In this document: piece by piece, positions 1-8,271 of the stretch | Layout of the letters: each line of letters starts with the position of its first letter | Numbering within the stretch: position 1 is the first letter of the stretch | Assembly (NCBI RefSeq): GCF_000508085.1 | Contig: NZ_KI669560.1 | Location: 1-64,000 of the forward strand | Length of the DNA: 64,000 bases | Origin: Sediminibacterium sp. C3 | GTDB lineage: Bacteria > Bacteroidota > Bacteroidia > Chitinophagales > Chitinophagaceae | Direction of reading: 5' to 3' | Made by a program: the position numbers and the translations under genes | Notes under the pieces: generated by a model | The model's database searches: none | The model's input: the letters and a program-made list of their open reading frames with translations, nothing else | What the model was told of the DNA's origin: nothing

Positions 1-37
1 GAGTCACGCAAGGGATTTTCACCCTTACGTTCTCACG

Positions 38-71
38 GAACCGTGCTTGATAGTCTCCCATCACACGGCTC
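38..71 (-). other. Group II intron domain V
   Basis: Read on the minus strand this is exactly 34 bases, beginning GAGCCGTG and ending CACGGTTC, with a GGAGAC-containing loop region in the middle. That is the length and hairpin layout of the catalytic domain V of group II introns. It lies about 65 bases downstream of the maturase stop codon, as expected when the ORF sits in domain IV. Confidence 0.85.
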
Positions 72-136
72 TTCTTGTTTATAAATCACAAGTTAATTAT
101 AACTTACGGATGTGCCACTTGCCAGTGTGGGAATAA

Positions 137-1366
137 TTAAGGGTTGAGTTTGTATTGTATTTGCAACCATTTAATTGCTGCTCTTACCCCCAAACCCTTT
201 TCCCATTTAACCCATTTTAATAGTCTCGCATTTAATTGTTTCCAGACATAGTTCATATGACCACTTGAGAACTTATGAAAGTAATTCATGATTCCCCGTA
301 TTTGTGGTGTTAAATATTGGGCTAAAGTTACAAGTGGTTTTCGCCGCTTGTGTATATTCCAATCTTTAAACTTTTCCAGTAAACTAGTCCTGGATTTAGT
401 ACTTATGAAGATGCTTGGAACAATCAAAACCTTTTCTTTAAACTTTACACAATTGGGGCGTATAGTGAATCCTAAAAAGTCAAAGCTTTTGGGGTATTTC
501 TTTTCTGAATACCCTCTCAGATTGACTATTCTTGTTTTGGTAGGGTGTAAGGTTAGTTTACACTTCTCCATTCTCTGCTTGATTTTGTTAAGCACATATA
601 TTGCTTGTTTCTCCGTCTTGCAATGAACTACTATATCGTCTGCATATCGTTCAAATGGCTTTTCTGGATGTTCCTTTGTCATCCACCCATCAAATACTAC
701 ATGTAGAAAAATATTTGCTAATAACGGACTAATTACTCCACCTTGTGGTGTACCCAACACAGTTCTTGTGGCCTTGCCATCCTGCTCTATTATTCCCGCT
801 TCTAACCATCGCTCTACATACAATTGTACCCATTTGTCTTTGCAGTAATGTGCAACCGCAGTCATTAATAGTTCATGATTAATGGTATCGAAGAAGCCTT
901 GTATGTCGATGTCTATCACAAAATCGTGATTAAAACAATTACTGTTGGCTTTTGCAACAGCATCGTGACAGCTTCGATTGGGTCGATATCCGAATGACCC
1001 CTCATGAAAAACGGGTTCCACCTGCATTTCTAAATGTTGCTTGACAACTTGTTGTGCTATGCGGTCCATGATAGTCGGAATGCCTAAACTTCTTATTCCA
1101 CCATCTTTCTTTGCAATAGCAACTTGGCGAACAGGTGCTGGAAAATATGATCCTGAAGAAAGTCTGTTCCATAGCTTGTATAATAATCTATATGCATTTT
1201 TGTCTACATACTCCCATGTCATACCATCTAAGCCAGCACTCCCTTGATTGGCTCTTACTCTCTTGTAAGCCTGCCACACCATTAACTTGGTAATTGGTTG
1301 TGATTTTGTCTCAAAATAATCTGTCATCCCATTCCTGGTTGTAAATTGGTTTTGATAACTAAACAA
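137..1366 (-). CDS. ltrA: Group II intron reverse transcriptase/maturase
   Basis: A 409-residue protein with the reverse transcriptase fold and the RT active-site motif RYADDIVVH near residue 242. Other RT blocks are visible, for example RSLGIPTIMDRIAQQ and GTPQGGVISPLLANIF. A maturase (domain X/GIIM) region follows (LTPQIRGIMNYF). The protein ends shortly after domain X, with no HNH endonuclease domain. Such proteins bind their own intron RNA, help it splice and copy it into new DNA sites. The reading frame is complete, so the intron may still be active. It lies to the left of the cassette array and is inserted in unannotated sequence, not inside an attC site visible here. Confidence 0.93.
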   Translation of the reverse strand: MFSYQNQFTTRNGMTDYFETKSQPITKLMVWQAYKRVRANQGSAGLDGMTWEYVDKNAYRLLYKLWNRLSSGSYFPAPVRQVAIAKKDGGIRSLGIPTIMDRIAQQVVKQHLEMQVEPVFHEGSFGYRPNRSCHDAVAKANSNCFNHDFVIDIDIQGFFDTINHELLMTAVAHYCKDKWVQLYVERWLEAGIIEQDGKATRTVLGTPQGGVISPLLANIFLHVVFDGWMTKEHPEKPFERYADDIVVHCKTEKQAIYVLNKIKQRMEKCKLTLHPTKTRIVNLRGYSEKKYPKSFDFLGFTIRPNCVKFKEKVLIVPSIFISTKSRTSLLEKFKDWNIHKRRKPLVTLAQYLTPQIRGIMNYFHKFSSGHMNYVWKQLNARLLKWVKWEKGLGVRAAIKWLQIQYKLNP

Positions 1367-1679
1367 GCTTAATCCTTCGCTCCACTTAGTTTCTTAAGTT
1401 TCCTCACTACTATGATTAAGTCTGCCGCCATTGCTTCGCCTCATCCAAAAGCGTTTGTTCCTCTTTCGATTTTACAAAACAACAATGACTTCACTTGTTC
1501 CATAAAACAGCCTATAATACAGTCCTGCCAACTTAACCCCGGATGCCGTGTAACCTATAATCTGGTATCCATTACACTCTATTCGTAAACACAAACGTAA
1601 CTGCTTACTTTCGACATCGCTATTGCCCTTACGAGGCTTCATCATTGGTTCACTTGCGTTCAGCTCTTGTATTACGCAC

Positions 1680-1874
1680 CTACAGAAATCATCGTTCCTG
1701 TTTTTCTTTATCGCTCACTACAAAATCGTTTCCAATTATTGCAGCATAAAGTGGTTTGAAAACTACTCCAGAAAGTCGTCTTCGGAAGACCATAATTTCT
1801 CGCTATTATCAGAGAAATTCTTCCATCTGTTTTACAGCATTTAAACATTAATCTCAATAATGTTTAATTCAAGT
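1680..1874. other. Short stretch between intron and attC1, no clear gene
   Basis: Sequence upstream of the intron 5' end and downstream of attC1. The only minus-strand reading frame is about 46 codons starting at 1848. It resembles nothing I recognise and runs up to about 1700. It could be the remnant of a further cassette interrupted by the intron, but the sequence alone does not show this. Confidence 0.4.
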
Positions 1875-2040
1875 CACACACGTCCGAGGCTTTACGCAGG
1901 GTGGGGAATGATAATTCCCGCTGTTGGCTTGGCCACTACTGACGCGATTAGTTAAAGCCAAATTACTGAAGTTGATTAGTATTACCAAAGCTGATGGGCC
2001 ATTGCTGAAAGCCCAACTTGCGTAAAGCCTTTTGTTAGGC
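1875..2040 (-). repeat. attC-like recombination site 1
   Basis: About 165 bases whose two ends are complementary: AGGCTTTACGCAGGGTGGG near 1887 against CCCAACTTGCGTAAAGCCT near 2011. The right edge is the core GTTAGGC (2034-2040). The left edge reads CACACAC instead of an RYYYAAC box, so this outer core is degenerate and the site may mark the end of the array. From 1884 on it is nearly identical to attC2. The stop codon of the 52-residue ORF lies inside the GTTAGGC core. The attC assignment rests on this architecture and on the cassette-end complementarity described for attC2. Confidence 0.7.
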
Positions 2041-2193
2041 GAGGTCTTTTTGCTTTACGGTTTGTTTCTTTGATGGCTTTGTTCCTTTTCTGATTTTATC
2101 CTTCTTAATCCACTCACTTATGCGAGTAAAATCTCGCTCTGTAGGTTGTTTGCCGGTAGTATAAAAGTCAATATTTTTTGGCTCTTTTATCAT
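2035..2193 (-). CDS. Small 52-residue cassette protein, possible partner of the GNAT-like protein
   Basis: A small ORF that starts MIKEPKNIDFYTTGKQPTE and continues to a lysine-rich tail. It lies 15 bases downstream of the GNAT-like gene and in the same direction. The central part (ERDFTRISEWIKKDK) looks helical. Its TAA stop is formed by the attC core at 2035-2037, typical of cassette genes that run into their own attC. I recall similar small proteins beside GNAT-like genes in mobile regions but cannot name a family. A toxin-antitoxin partnership is inference from the compact two-gene layout. Confidence 0.65.
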   Translation of the reverse strand: MIKEPKNIDFYTTGKQPTERDFTRISEWIKKDKIRKGTKPSKKQTVKQKDLA

Positions 2194-2208
2194 ACATTAA
2201 AGTTACAT

Positions 2209-2727
2209 TTATTTAGGGAAATAAAGTTCTATAAGTTTTGCTGCAGATTTAGAATCAATTGCCATAAAATTTCCGAAAAGCAAGTGCGCCTTAAGCTCTT
2301 TTTTATAGTGCGCTATTAAATTAGTCTTACTCTCAAATGAAACATAGCCGCTATAACCTTTGTCAAAAGAAATCTTACATGCAAAAGCTACAAGATTGCC
2401 TGGAACACCTAAGTAAATCTTTTTATTTCCACGATTGAATTTATTGCTTTCGATAAGTGTCATAAAAATGTGGTCTTTACGATCCTGCAAACTTATGAGC
2501 CCTTGAATAATAGTAGGATTATCGATAATTACAAGCTTGTATACCTTTCGGTCTTTCAACTTGGCTTCTGACTCCCAATTAAATAACCAATCTTTCTTTC
2601 TTAATTTTTTAAAATCTGCTGAAGTCAGTTCTAGCACTTCCGTTTTAAAACTGTCACCAGAAATAGCATTTTCTATTGAGCGAGTAAGCTTGTCAATTTC
2701 TATCGTGAATGGTCGGTGTTTGGTCAT
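2209..2727 (-). CDS. GNAT-like N-acetyltransferase domain protein
   Basis: A 172-residue protein whose C-terminal half has a GNAT-like pattern. A GVPGNLVAFACKISF segment resembles the acetyl-CoA binding motif A strand-loop-helix, followed by GYSGYVSFESKTNLIAHYKKEL, the usual late strand and helix. There is no signal peptide or membrane segment. It is the main gene of the cassette between attC1 and attC2 and is followed after 15 bases by a 52-residue ORF, together resembling a two-gene toxin-antitoxin style cassette. Cassette arrays commonly carry such modules, but the substrate is unknown. The family call is from pattern only. Confidence 0.6.
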   Translation of the reverse strand: MTKHRPFTIEIDKLTRSIENAISGDSFKTEVLELTSADFKKLRKKDWLFNWESEAKLKDRKVYKLVIIDNPTIIQGLISLQDRKDHIFMTLIESNKFNRGNKKIYLGVPGNLVAFACKISFDKGYSGYVSFESKTNLIAHYKKELKAHLLFGNFMAIDSKSAAKLIELYFPK

Positions 2728-2780
2728 AATTAGGTACTAAAATTGTTCATTCCAAAAATCGGATCGCCAGAATAAATCTC

Positions 2781-2946
2781 GCCTAACGGCCGAGGCTTTA
2801 CGCAGGGTGGGGAAGGATAATTCCCGCTGCTGGCTTGGCCACTACTGACGCGATTAGTTAAAGCCAAATTACTGAAGCTCATTTGAAATACCAAAGCTGA
2901 TGGGCTATTGCTGAAAGCCCAACTTGCGCAAAGCCTATTGTTGTAC
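2781..2946 (-). repeat. attC-like recombination site 2
   Basis: Outer boxes are GCCTAAC (2781-2787) and GTTGTAC (2940-2946). Inside them AGGCTTTACGCAGGGTGGG faces CCCAACTTGCGCAAAGCCT, so the site can fold as a long hairpin. CTCGCCTAAC at 2778-2787 is the perfect reverse complement of GTTAGGCGAG at 2034-2043, the first bases of the cassette that this site closes. That is the signature left by excision and integration of circular cassettes. The interior is almost the same sequence as attC1, as seen in sedentary chromosomal integrons. Confidence 0.8.
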
Positions 2947-2959
2947 GCATACCTATTTG

Positions 2960-4234
2960 TCATGATGCATCTAATAAATCATTTAGACCTACATTCTCAA
3001 ACAGAAGTTGTCCAACTTTTAGGTCTGACCATCCTTCTTTGACTTGATAATTAAATAGGGGTGTGCTATTTTCAATTACACAGTCAACATAATAAGTTTC
3101 AACCTCTTTTCTTTGCACTTCTTCAATCTGCTTTATTTGATGTAGATGTGAAGAGATAAAGAAAAATGATTTCTTGAATTTTGTTAGTCCCTTAATAGTG
3201 GTAGAACTAATTTGAACTGCATCATCAATACTTGTACCCTTAAATAGTTCATCAAAAATGGCAAAACAGCTTTTATTCTCCGAAGCGTCAACAACAACCT
3301 GTTTTAGTCTGATTATTTCATTCATAAATTGGCTATATCCATTTGAAATGTCATCATTATGATTAATAGAGATGGATACACGCTCAAAAAAAGGTAATTC
3401 CATTTTCTTTGCTGGTACAGCTACACCGAGTAGAGCAAGGTGAATGCAAAGACCAATAGATTTTAAAAGTGTTGACTTTCCTGACATGTTTGGTCCTGTG
3501 AGAAGAATCACATTTTTGTCTATTGTAAAGCTATTTTTTACTGGGTTCTTTATTAGAGGGTGGTAAACGTTTTCAAATAAAAGATGGAATTTGGAAAAGG
3601 ATGGAAAACAAAAATGATATTTTATGATACATTTGCTAATTGAAATATATGCTTCAAATTGGAAAAACATTTTATAAAATACATCAAATTCTCCCTTTAA
3701 CTTTTTGCCAGTAATAATTTTTGCAATTTCTAATAAATGCTTTATCTTAAATTTGCCTTCTCTTACCAACTCATCGTAGTACCTTAGGTTTAAAGATGTA
3801 ACAAAGTTGTCTAATGAAACAAGTTCCTTTTTATAGTCATCTGGAAAGGAACTGACATTGATTCTTTTTAAATAGGTGAAATGGAGCTTATGAAAAAGTA
3901 AAATAAATTGAATAAATCTTGCTCTAGTCTGATGTCTTTCGTTTTCTAAAAATAGAAGCCTCATTTTTGAAGCTTGTATAATTTTTTGATATGAAGTGTC
4001 ATTTAAAAAATTATATACTTCGTGAAAGTCCAATCTGGAATAAGAATAATTAGTGAATATTTCAGCGTTAGCAATAAAGCCTTTAAATATCTCTTGTCTT
4101 TTCTCGATATCGGCTAGTGTAGAAAGTGGCTCTTGGAATATTTGATAAAGTGTTTCTTTAGCAAAGTCATTAAGAGTGTAGTCGAACAATGGTAATATTT
4201 CTGTCTGTAGGTTTAAATCATTAATGTTGTTCAT
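2960..4234 (-). CDS. Short MutS-like ATPase
   Basis: A protein of about 424 residues with the MutS core and ATPase domain at the C-terminal end: Walker A LLTGPNMSGKSTLL near residue 247, Walker B with CFAIFDELFKGT near 325, and the following SSHLHQI segment. Full MutS proteins exceed 800 residues and begin with mismatch-recognition and connector domains, which are absent here. The start is placed at ATG 4234 because the longer frame to 4330 would translate part of attC3. It fills the cassette between attC2 and attC3, ending 13 bases from attC2. Mismatch repair is unlikely without the recognition domain. A role in mobile-DNA control or defence is inference from context. Confidence 0.8.
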   Translation of the reverse strand: MNNINDLNLQTEILPLFDYTLNDFAKETLYQIFQEPLSTLADIEKRQEIFKGFIANAEIFTNYSYSRLDFHEVYNFLNDTSYQKIIQASKMRLLFLENERHQTRARFIQFILLFHKLHFTYLKRINVSSFPDDYKKELVSLDNFVTSLNLRYYDELVREGKFKIKHLLEIAKIITGKKLKGEFDVFYKMFFQFEAYISISKCIIKYHFCFPSFSKFHLLFENVYHPLIKNPVKNSFTIDKNVILLTGPNMSGKSTLLKSIGLCIHLALLGVAVPAKKMELPFFERVSISINHNDDISNGYSQFMNEIIRLKQVVVDASENKSCFAIFDELFKGTSIDDAVQISSTTIKGLTKFKKSFFFISSHLHQIKQIEEVQRKEVETYYVDCVIENSTPLFNYQVKEGWSDLKVGQLLFENVGLNDLLDAS

Positions 4235-4275
4235 TCGGTCACTCTTTGCATTGTTGGAATAATCATGTGAGTTGC

Positions 4276-4469
4276 GTACAACGAGCAGGGCTTTATGCAG
4301 GTTGGGAATTAGTATTCCGTCCGCCGACAACCGCTGCTCATTAAAAATATAAAGTTGAATTTAAGAACTAAAGTTGAGATTTATTCGTCCAGCCCGAACC
4401 ACAGCTTGGATTTGCAATTTGCTGATGTTTGCTGGTCATGCCCAACTTGCATAAAACCCAATGTTACCA
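4276..4469 (-). repeat. attC-like recombination site 3
   Basis: Bounded by GTACAAC (4276-4282) and GTTACCA (4463-4469), about 194 bases, longer than usual attC sites. Inner complementary arms are GGGCTTTATGCAGGTTGGG near 4288 and CCCAACTTGCATAAAACCC near 4441. TGCGTACAAC at 4273-4282 is the perfect complement of GTTGTACGCA at 2940-2949, the start of the MutS-like cassette. The centre differs from attC1 and attC2, but the arms are related to theirs. Confidence 0.78.
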
Positions 4470-4476
4470 GCTGCCC

Positions 4477-5436
4477 TTACCTGTTTAAATACTTGTCAAT
4501 GTGGCTAAATATTACCTTAACGTCGTCGAAGTCATAATGTTTATAATCGTTGATGTGTAAGCAAATCCTGAGAGTTTTACAGAATGTCTGCTGCTTTGAA
4601 ATTAGAAAAAAACTATGAGCAATTTCTCTAAGTATAAAATCTCTTGTATATGAAGCAGGAAGCCTATTTATGCCAGTGCCGATTACTGGGATATTAACTG
4701 TGTCATAATAAACACCATGATTTGGTATAAAGTTCCATAAAGCTGACAGGAATTGATTTATAAAATGTGGCTGGATGTCAACATTGCCAGTGTCCTTCAT
4801 AAATGTAAGGGCAGATAGATAGAAATATTTGTTGTGGGTTTGAACAGGGCAAGTTGTTCCAATATCGTATCTGTCTTTCTTCCCTTTGAGTGTTGGTTCG
4901 TTAGAAATTGGTTGAACTCCAATACTTGAAAGTGTGTGAGTGATTTCTAGATTTAACGCAGGAATGTTGTTTGGGTAATATTTACTTAAGAATTGGCCAT
5001 GAACTGTTCTTGGATTTACAAGATTGTTTGTAGTGTCCATGTCAAAAGTGTCCATTACTGGTATTACGATAGCTCCTTTTTGGTTGAACAGGTCACAAAA
5101 TTCCACAGTTAAAGTAAGGTCAGTGTTCGTAAAAGTTTGGCTTAACTTAATACGCTTCCGCTTCATGTAAATGCTTACCAATAGAATTAAGGTGCCGATT
5201 AGTTTCAAGTGGTCATTAATAAAATCTCTTAACTGGTCAGGTAATGAGGGCTTAGTGTTTTGGAAGAGCCAGGAAAAGCACTCAATCAATGTCCAAAGGA
5301 AACCGACAATGCCAAAAAAAATAAAGAGAATGCTGAATATCCTTTCTTTGTTGTATCCATGAAAGAATGCGTATCGTAGTCTTGTCCAAAATCTTTTTAG
5401 TGGTTCAAAGTCCATAACGTTTATAAGTTTCGTCAT
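4477..5436 (-). CDS. thsA: Type II Thoeris-like effector: two membrane helices plus macro domain
   Basis: A 319-residue protein. Two hydrophobic helices lie near residues 33-58 and 76-91, followed by KRKR. The rest resembles a macro domain, with an early strand containing GAIVIPVMDTFD and a later VNIPVIGTGINRLP loop. In type II Thoeris the ThsA effector has this layout: the macro domain senses an ADP-ribose derived signal made by the TIR partner and the membrane helices cause cell death. It overlaps the TIR gene by 32 bases (11 if the ATG at 5415 is used), so the two are translationally coupled. They form one cassette between attC3 and attC4. The Thoeris call rests on domain layout and partner, not on a database match. 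Confidence 0.72.
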   Translation of the reverse strand: MTKLINVMDFEPLKRFWTRLRYAFFHGYNKERIFSILFIFFGIVGFLWTLIECFSWLFQNTKPSLPDQLRDFINDHLKLIGTLILLVSIYMKRKRIKLSQTFTNTDLTLTVEFCDLFNQKGAIVIPVMDTFDMDTTNNLVNPRTVHGQFLSKYYPNNIPALNLEITHTLSSIGVQPISNEPTLKGKKDRYDIGTTCPVQTHNKYFYLSALTFMKDTGNVDIQPHFINQFLSALWNFIPNHGVYYDTVNIPVIGTGINRLPASYTRDFILREIAHSFFLISKQQTFCKTLRICLHINDYKHYDFDDVKVIFSHIDKYLNR

Positions 5437-5908
5437 TATAATATCTGGCTGACTTTTCGTTGTTCTGTTTTAGTTTTTCATATTCTGACGGCCAGTTGTC
5501 AATTGCATGTTGAATTATTTTATGATTAAAGGAAACATGAACCACTAATTCGTCTCTCAATACATTCGGGCATCTGAAATTATCTCTATCTCTTTTTCCG
5601 TTTAAGTTAACTGCTATGATTGGCATATTGTTTCGTAAAGCGTAGTCTATCTCCCATGGAACAAACTTTCTCAAGTATTTCGTGTTTTCTCCAATCAAAA
5701 GAATAAAAACCTTTGAACTCTGAAGTCGAACCCTTAACTGAGCCTTTATACTCTGTTCTTGACTTGTGTCTCTGGAATAATTAATGTCGTGTGCATCATT
5801 TATTTCAAAGTCAAATTTCTCGTTATTAGTCCATGCCTTCATTAAATAATAATAATGAATATCAGTGTCGCCGTCAAACGCAACATATATTTTTGTTCTG
5901 TAGGCCAT
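5405..5908 (-). CDS. thsB: TIR-domain protein, ThsB-like (DUF1863)
   Basis: A 167-residue single-domain protein. The N-terminal KIYVAFDGDTDIHYYYLMKAW, the central SSKVFILLIGENT and the VPWEIDYAL helix with its conserved Glu match the TIR-like DUF1863 family that includes ThsB of Thoeris. Such TIR enzymes use NAD+ to make a nucleotide signal during phage infection. It has no membrane segment. It is the first gene of its cassette, and the partner gene starts inside its 3' end. The catalytic role of the Glu is family knowledge, and the signal produced cannot be told from the sequence. Confidence 0.8.
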   Translation of the reverse strand: MAYRTKIYVAFDGDTDIHYYYLMKAWTNNEKFDFEINDAHDINYSRDTSQEQSIKAQLRVRLQSSKVFILLIGENTKYLRKFVPWEIDYALRNNMPIIAVNLNGKRDRDNFRCPNVLRDELVVHVSFNHKIIQHAIDNWPSEYEKLKQNNEKSARYYNDETYKRYGL

Positions 5909-5953
5909 ATTTAAAAGTTTGTTTTAGTAGTCGTGAGCTGTCAATAGGGTTGC

Positions 5954-6043
5954 TGGTAACGTTTATGAAAGTATCCGACTAGCCCTTTAAAATTAGCCCT
6001 TTGATATTGATCATTGGGCTTGTCGGTATACTTTGTGTTGACC
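5954..6043 (-). repeat. attC-like recombination site 4
   Basis: A 90-base site of ordinary attC size. Outer boxes are TGGTAAC (5954-5960) and GTTGACC (6037-6043). Inner arms GAAAGTATCCGAC and GTCGGTATACTTT pair with one extra base, the kind of extrahelical base attC sites use for strand choice. GCTGGTAAC (5952-5960) complements GTTACCAGC at 4463-4471, the start of the Thoeris cassette. Confidence 0.8.
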
Positions 6044-6238
6044 GACATTGTTCTATTAGGTGTAAAGTATTTCTTTTGTTTACTTTTTTACAGTGATCTG
6101 GATACTTTTTTTAAGTTGTTTTATTTTATCATAATCAATTTAGCTAATTTCTGTTGTTTTTGGTTGAGTTAACTCATAGAACTGCTTTGCCAACATATTT
6201 TTATTAGCTAAAAGGTATTATCCATAAGCATTTAAACC
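6044..6238. other. Spacer between attC4 and IS91-type transposase
   Basis: AT-rich non-coding DNA containing the 3' flank of the transposase gene. No ORF and no clear terminator was seen. The 3' end (ori-like) of an IS91-type element would be expected here, but I could not define it. Confidence 0.4.
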
Positions 6239-7394
6239 TTATCCATAATGTCCATGCTTATAATACGACGCTATTTGAATGAGCGTTTCTTTATGACAAT
6301 TCGGACAACAATTAATTGATTTACCAACTTCCAATAGCAGTCTAGTTTGCCAACTAATTTTCACTCTTATTGGATGAGCAGGGATGTTCATCATTTTCGT
6401 AATCTCTTTAATTCTCTCCGTCCTGCCTCTATTGGCTAAATAACCATAGCTCCGTATTCTGGTAAATCTTTTTGGTAAAATATGCTGTTTAAATCTCGTA
6501 ACAAAGTCACTTGCATTTACCTCCATCAATTTCTCATTACTATTATCCGCATAATCTTTGTACTTAAATTGAACGCGATTATTATCAGAATCAAATTTTA
6601 CAATTCTGCTATTGGTAATAGCTGTTTTGTGAGTGTACCTACCTAAATAACTAATAACTTGTTGTGGGCCACCAAATGGTCTTTTGGCATAAACAACCCA
6701 TTCTTTTTTGTAAAGCTCTTTCAGTAAAACATTTAAATCTGATTTAGGGCTTACCCTTAAATGATTATTTTCTAAAAGTACTTTTATTCCCATCAAATAT
6801 TTAGCTCTAAATACTTTGGCTAATGCTTTAACTGGAAAAAATAAATTGGTTACTGTTTCGAACAGCATTTCTCCAGCATTGTTTCCCTCCAGTAATATCA
6901 ATACCCCCACTGCTTATAATACAGTGAACATGTGGATGAAAACTTAACTGCTGACCCCACGTGTGTAATAAACTTAAAATACCGGGCGTAGCTCCCAAGT
7001 AATTCTTGTCTTTACTAAAAGTTAATAATGTTTGAGCAGAACTATCAAAAAGTAATTTCAACAATAATTTCCTATTGCCAAGAATACAACCATTTAATTC
7101 ATGTGGTAATGTGAAAACAACATGAAAATAATTGGTAGGTAGTAACTCATTCATCCTATCTTCTATCCATTGCTGCTTTTGAAAACCACCGCATTGAGGA
7201 CAATGACGATTACGACAACTATGATATCGATAATGATATTTCCTACATTGACTATCAGTGCATTGGTATAAATGATACCCTAACGAAGCTGTTCTACACT
7301 GTTTTATCTGCTCAATTACATTATTTACATGTAAGTTGATTTCAGGTTTATGCCAATGCTGTAATATGTTTTGCAGCGTATTAGCATTTTTCAT
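6239..7394 (-). pseudogene. IS91-family (HUH, rolling-circle) transposase, frameshifted
   Basis: Two overlapping frames (7394-6828, then 6910-6239) together give a complete IS91-type transposase. The first frame has the N-terminal zinc-binding motif RNRHCPQCGGFQKQQW and the HUH motif FHPHVHCI. The second frame has FPVKALAKVFRAKYL, then GRYTHKTAI with the probable catalytic Tyr, and a C-terminal CCPNCHKET zinc motif. The frames join at a run of six T (6836-6841 on the minus strand), where one T fewer restores a single protein. Its start overlaps the end of recombinase 2 by 14 bases. The break could be decay, programmed slippage or sequencing error. Confidence 0.85.
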
Positions 7395-8271
7395 TGGTTG
7401 ACTTTTGCATGATTACATCATATGGATTAACTATACTCTGTAACCGTTTTGTCGAGAGATGCAAATACTGAACTGTTTGATTGATACTGTTATGACCCAT
7501 CAATTGTTGTATTGCTTGCAAATCAGCACCATGGTCTAGTAAATGTGTTGCAAAACTGTGCCTTATACTATGTATACTGTAATTTTTATTGGATAGTCCT
7601 GCCTTGGCTAAGGCCGTTTGCATGATATGTTGAATGGTTCTAGCTGCATATCTTTTTCCTTTGCCAGCGACCATTAAACAAATAAATTTCTGGTCTATAC
7701 TCAATAAAATAATAGCGTAATTCTTCAAGCAGTAGTGGGGATAATAAAACATACCTATCTTTTTTACCCTTGCCAGATGTTATTTTAATACGCATTTGAT
7801 TACTTTCAATATCGGTTATCTTAATTCTGGCAATCTCCATTAATCGTATCCCAGTACTATACATAAGAGAAAGTAACATCCTGTGCTTATTATTAATTAT
7901 ACTGTTTAATACGCTCCGCATTTCTTCCTGTGATAATACAGCAGGTAATTTATGCTCATGTGCAGGAAATAATACAGCTGGAGTTGAATATGGCTTGTTC
8001 AAAGCATGTTTGAAAAAGAAGGCAAAGCTTTGTGCCGCCATTTTACATTTAACCCTACTACAACCCATTGTCTTGACCAAATAAACTAAATAGTTTACAG
8101 TCATTTCATAAGTAATCTCTGATGGTCTGATGTCAGAATAATACTGAAATAAAAATCGCAACTCTTTTAGATAATTGATACGAGTTGAATCACTGTAGTG
8201 ACCTAGAGCCATTAAATCTGAACACTTTTGAAGTGCATTAATGGCATACTGTGTTACTGTTTTTTTTCCAT
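7381..8271 (-). pseudogene. Tyrosine recombinase 2 (IS91-associated), frameshifted
   Basis: The frames 8212-7640 and 7752-7381 join into one tyrosine recombinase. The first carries the SAM-like N-terminal domain, the Arg box (STGIRLMEIARI) and the Lys strand (GKGKKDRYVLL). The second carries HSIRHSFATHLL, LMGHNSI and the catalytic Tyr in VQYLHLS. The junction is near 7661-7680, between LFNG and AGKGKRYAARTIQ. Upstream, an ATG at 8271 would join the frame if the eight-A run after it had nine, giving MEKKTVTQYAINALQ. It is coupled to the transposase, an arrangement I recall from Bacteroidota IS91-like elements. With the transposase it fills the cassette between attC4 and attC5. Confidence 0.8.

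Larger units (their letters stand above)
1..1679 (-). mobile_element. Group II intron, 3' end just outside the window
   Basis: Minus-strand retroelement made of a 5' structured RNA part, a maturase ORF and a 3' domain V/VI. The 5' end is placed at the GTGCG reading leftwards from 1679, followed by segments of the kind found in domain I (inference from pattern, not folded). Domain V is the 34-base hairpin at 38-71. A domain VI-like hairpin follows at about 1-37 with a candidate bulged branch-point A at position 4, so the true 3' splice site should lie a few bases left of the window. The encoded protein has no C-terminal HNH endonuclease, which fits the En-minus classes (C to F). The 5' boundary is moderately sure. 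Confidence 0.75.

Noticed and set aside
2730-2963. Minus-strand reading frame of 77 codons overlapping attC2
   Set aside because: It is almost entirely attC sequence, and its composition (proline, serine runs) is not protein-like.
4235-4330. N-terminal extension of the MutS-like protein
   Set aside because: The extension translates part of attC3; ATG 4234 gives the natural start.
4355-4537. Plus-strand frame across attC3
   Set aside because: It crosses the recombination site and the end of the ThsA-like gene on the other strand, with no conserved features.
1875-6043. CRISPR-like repeated spacing
   Set aside because: Repeats are 90-194 bases, hairpin-forming and separated by whole genes; no short direct repeats or cas genes.
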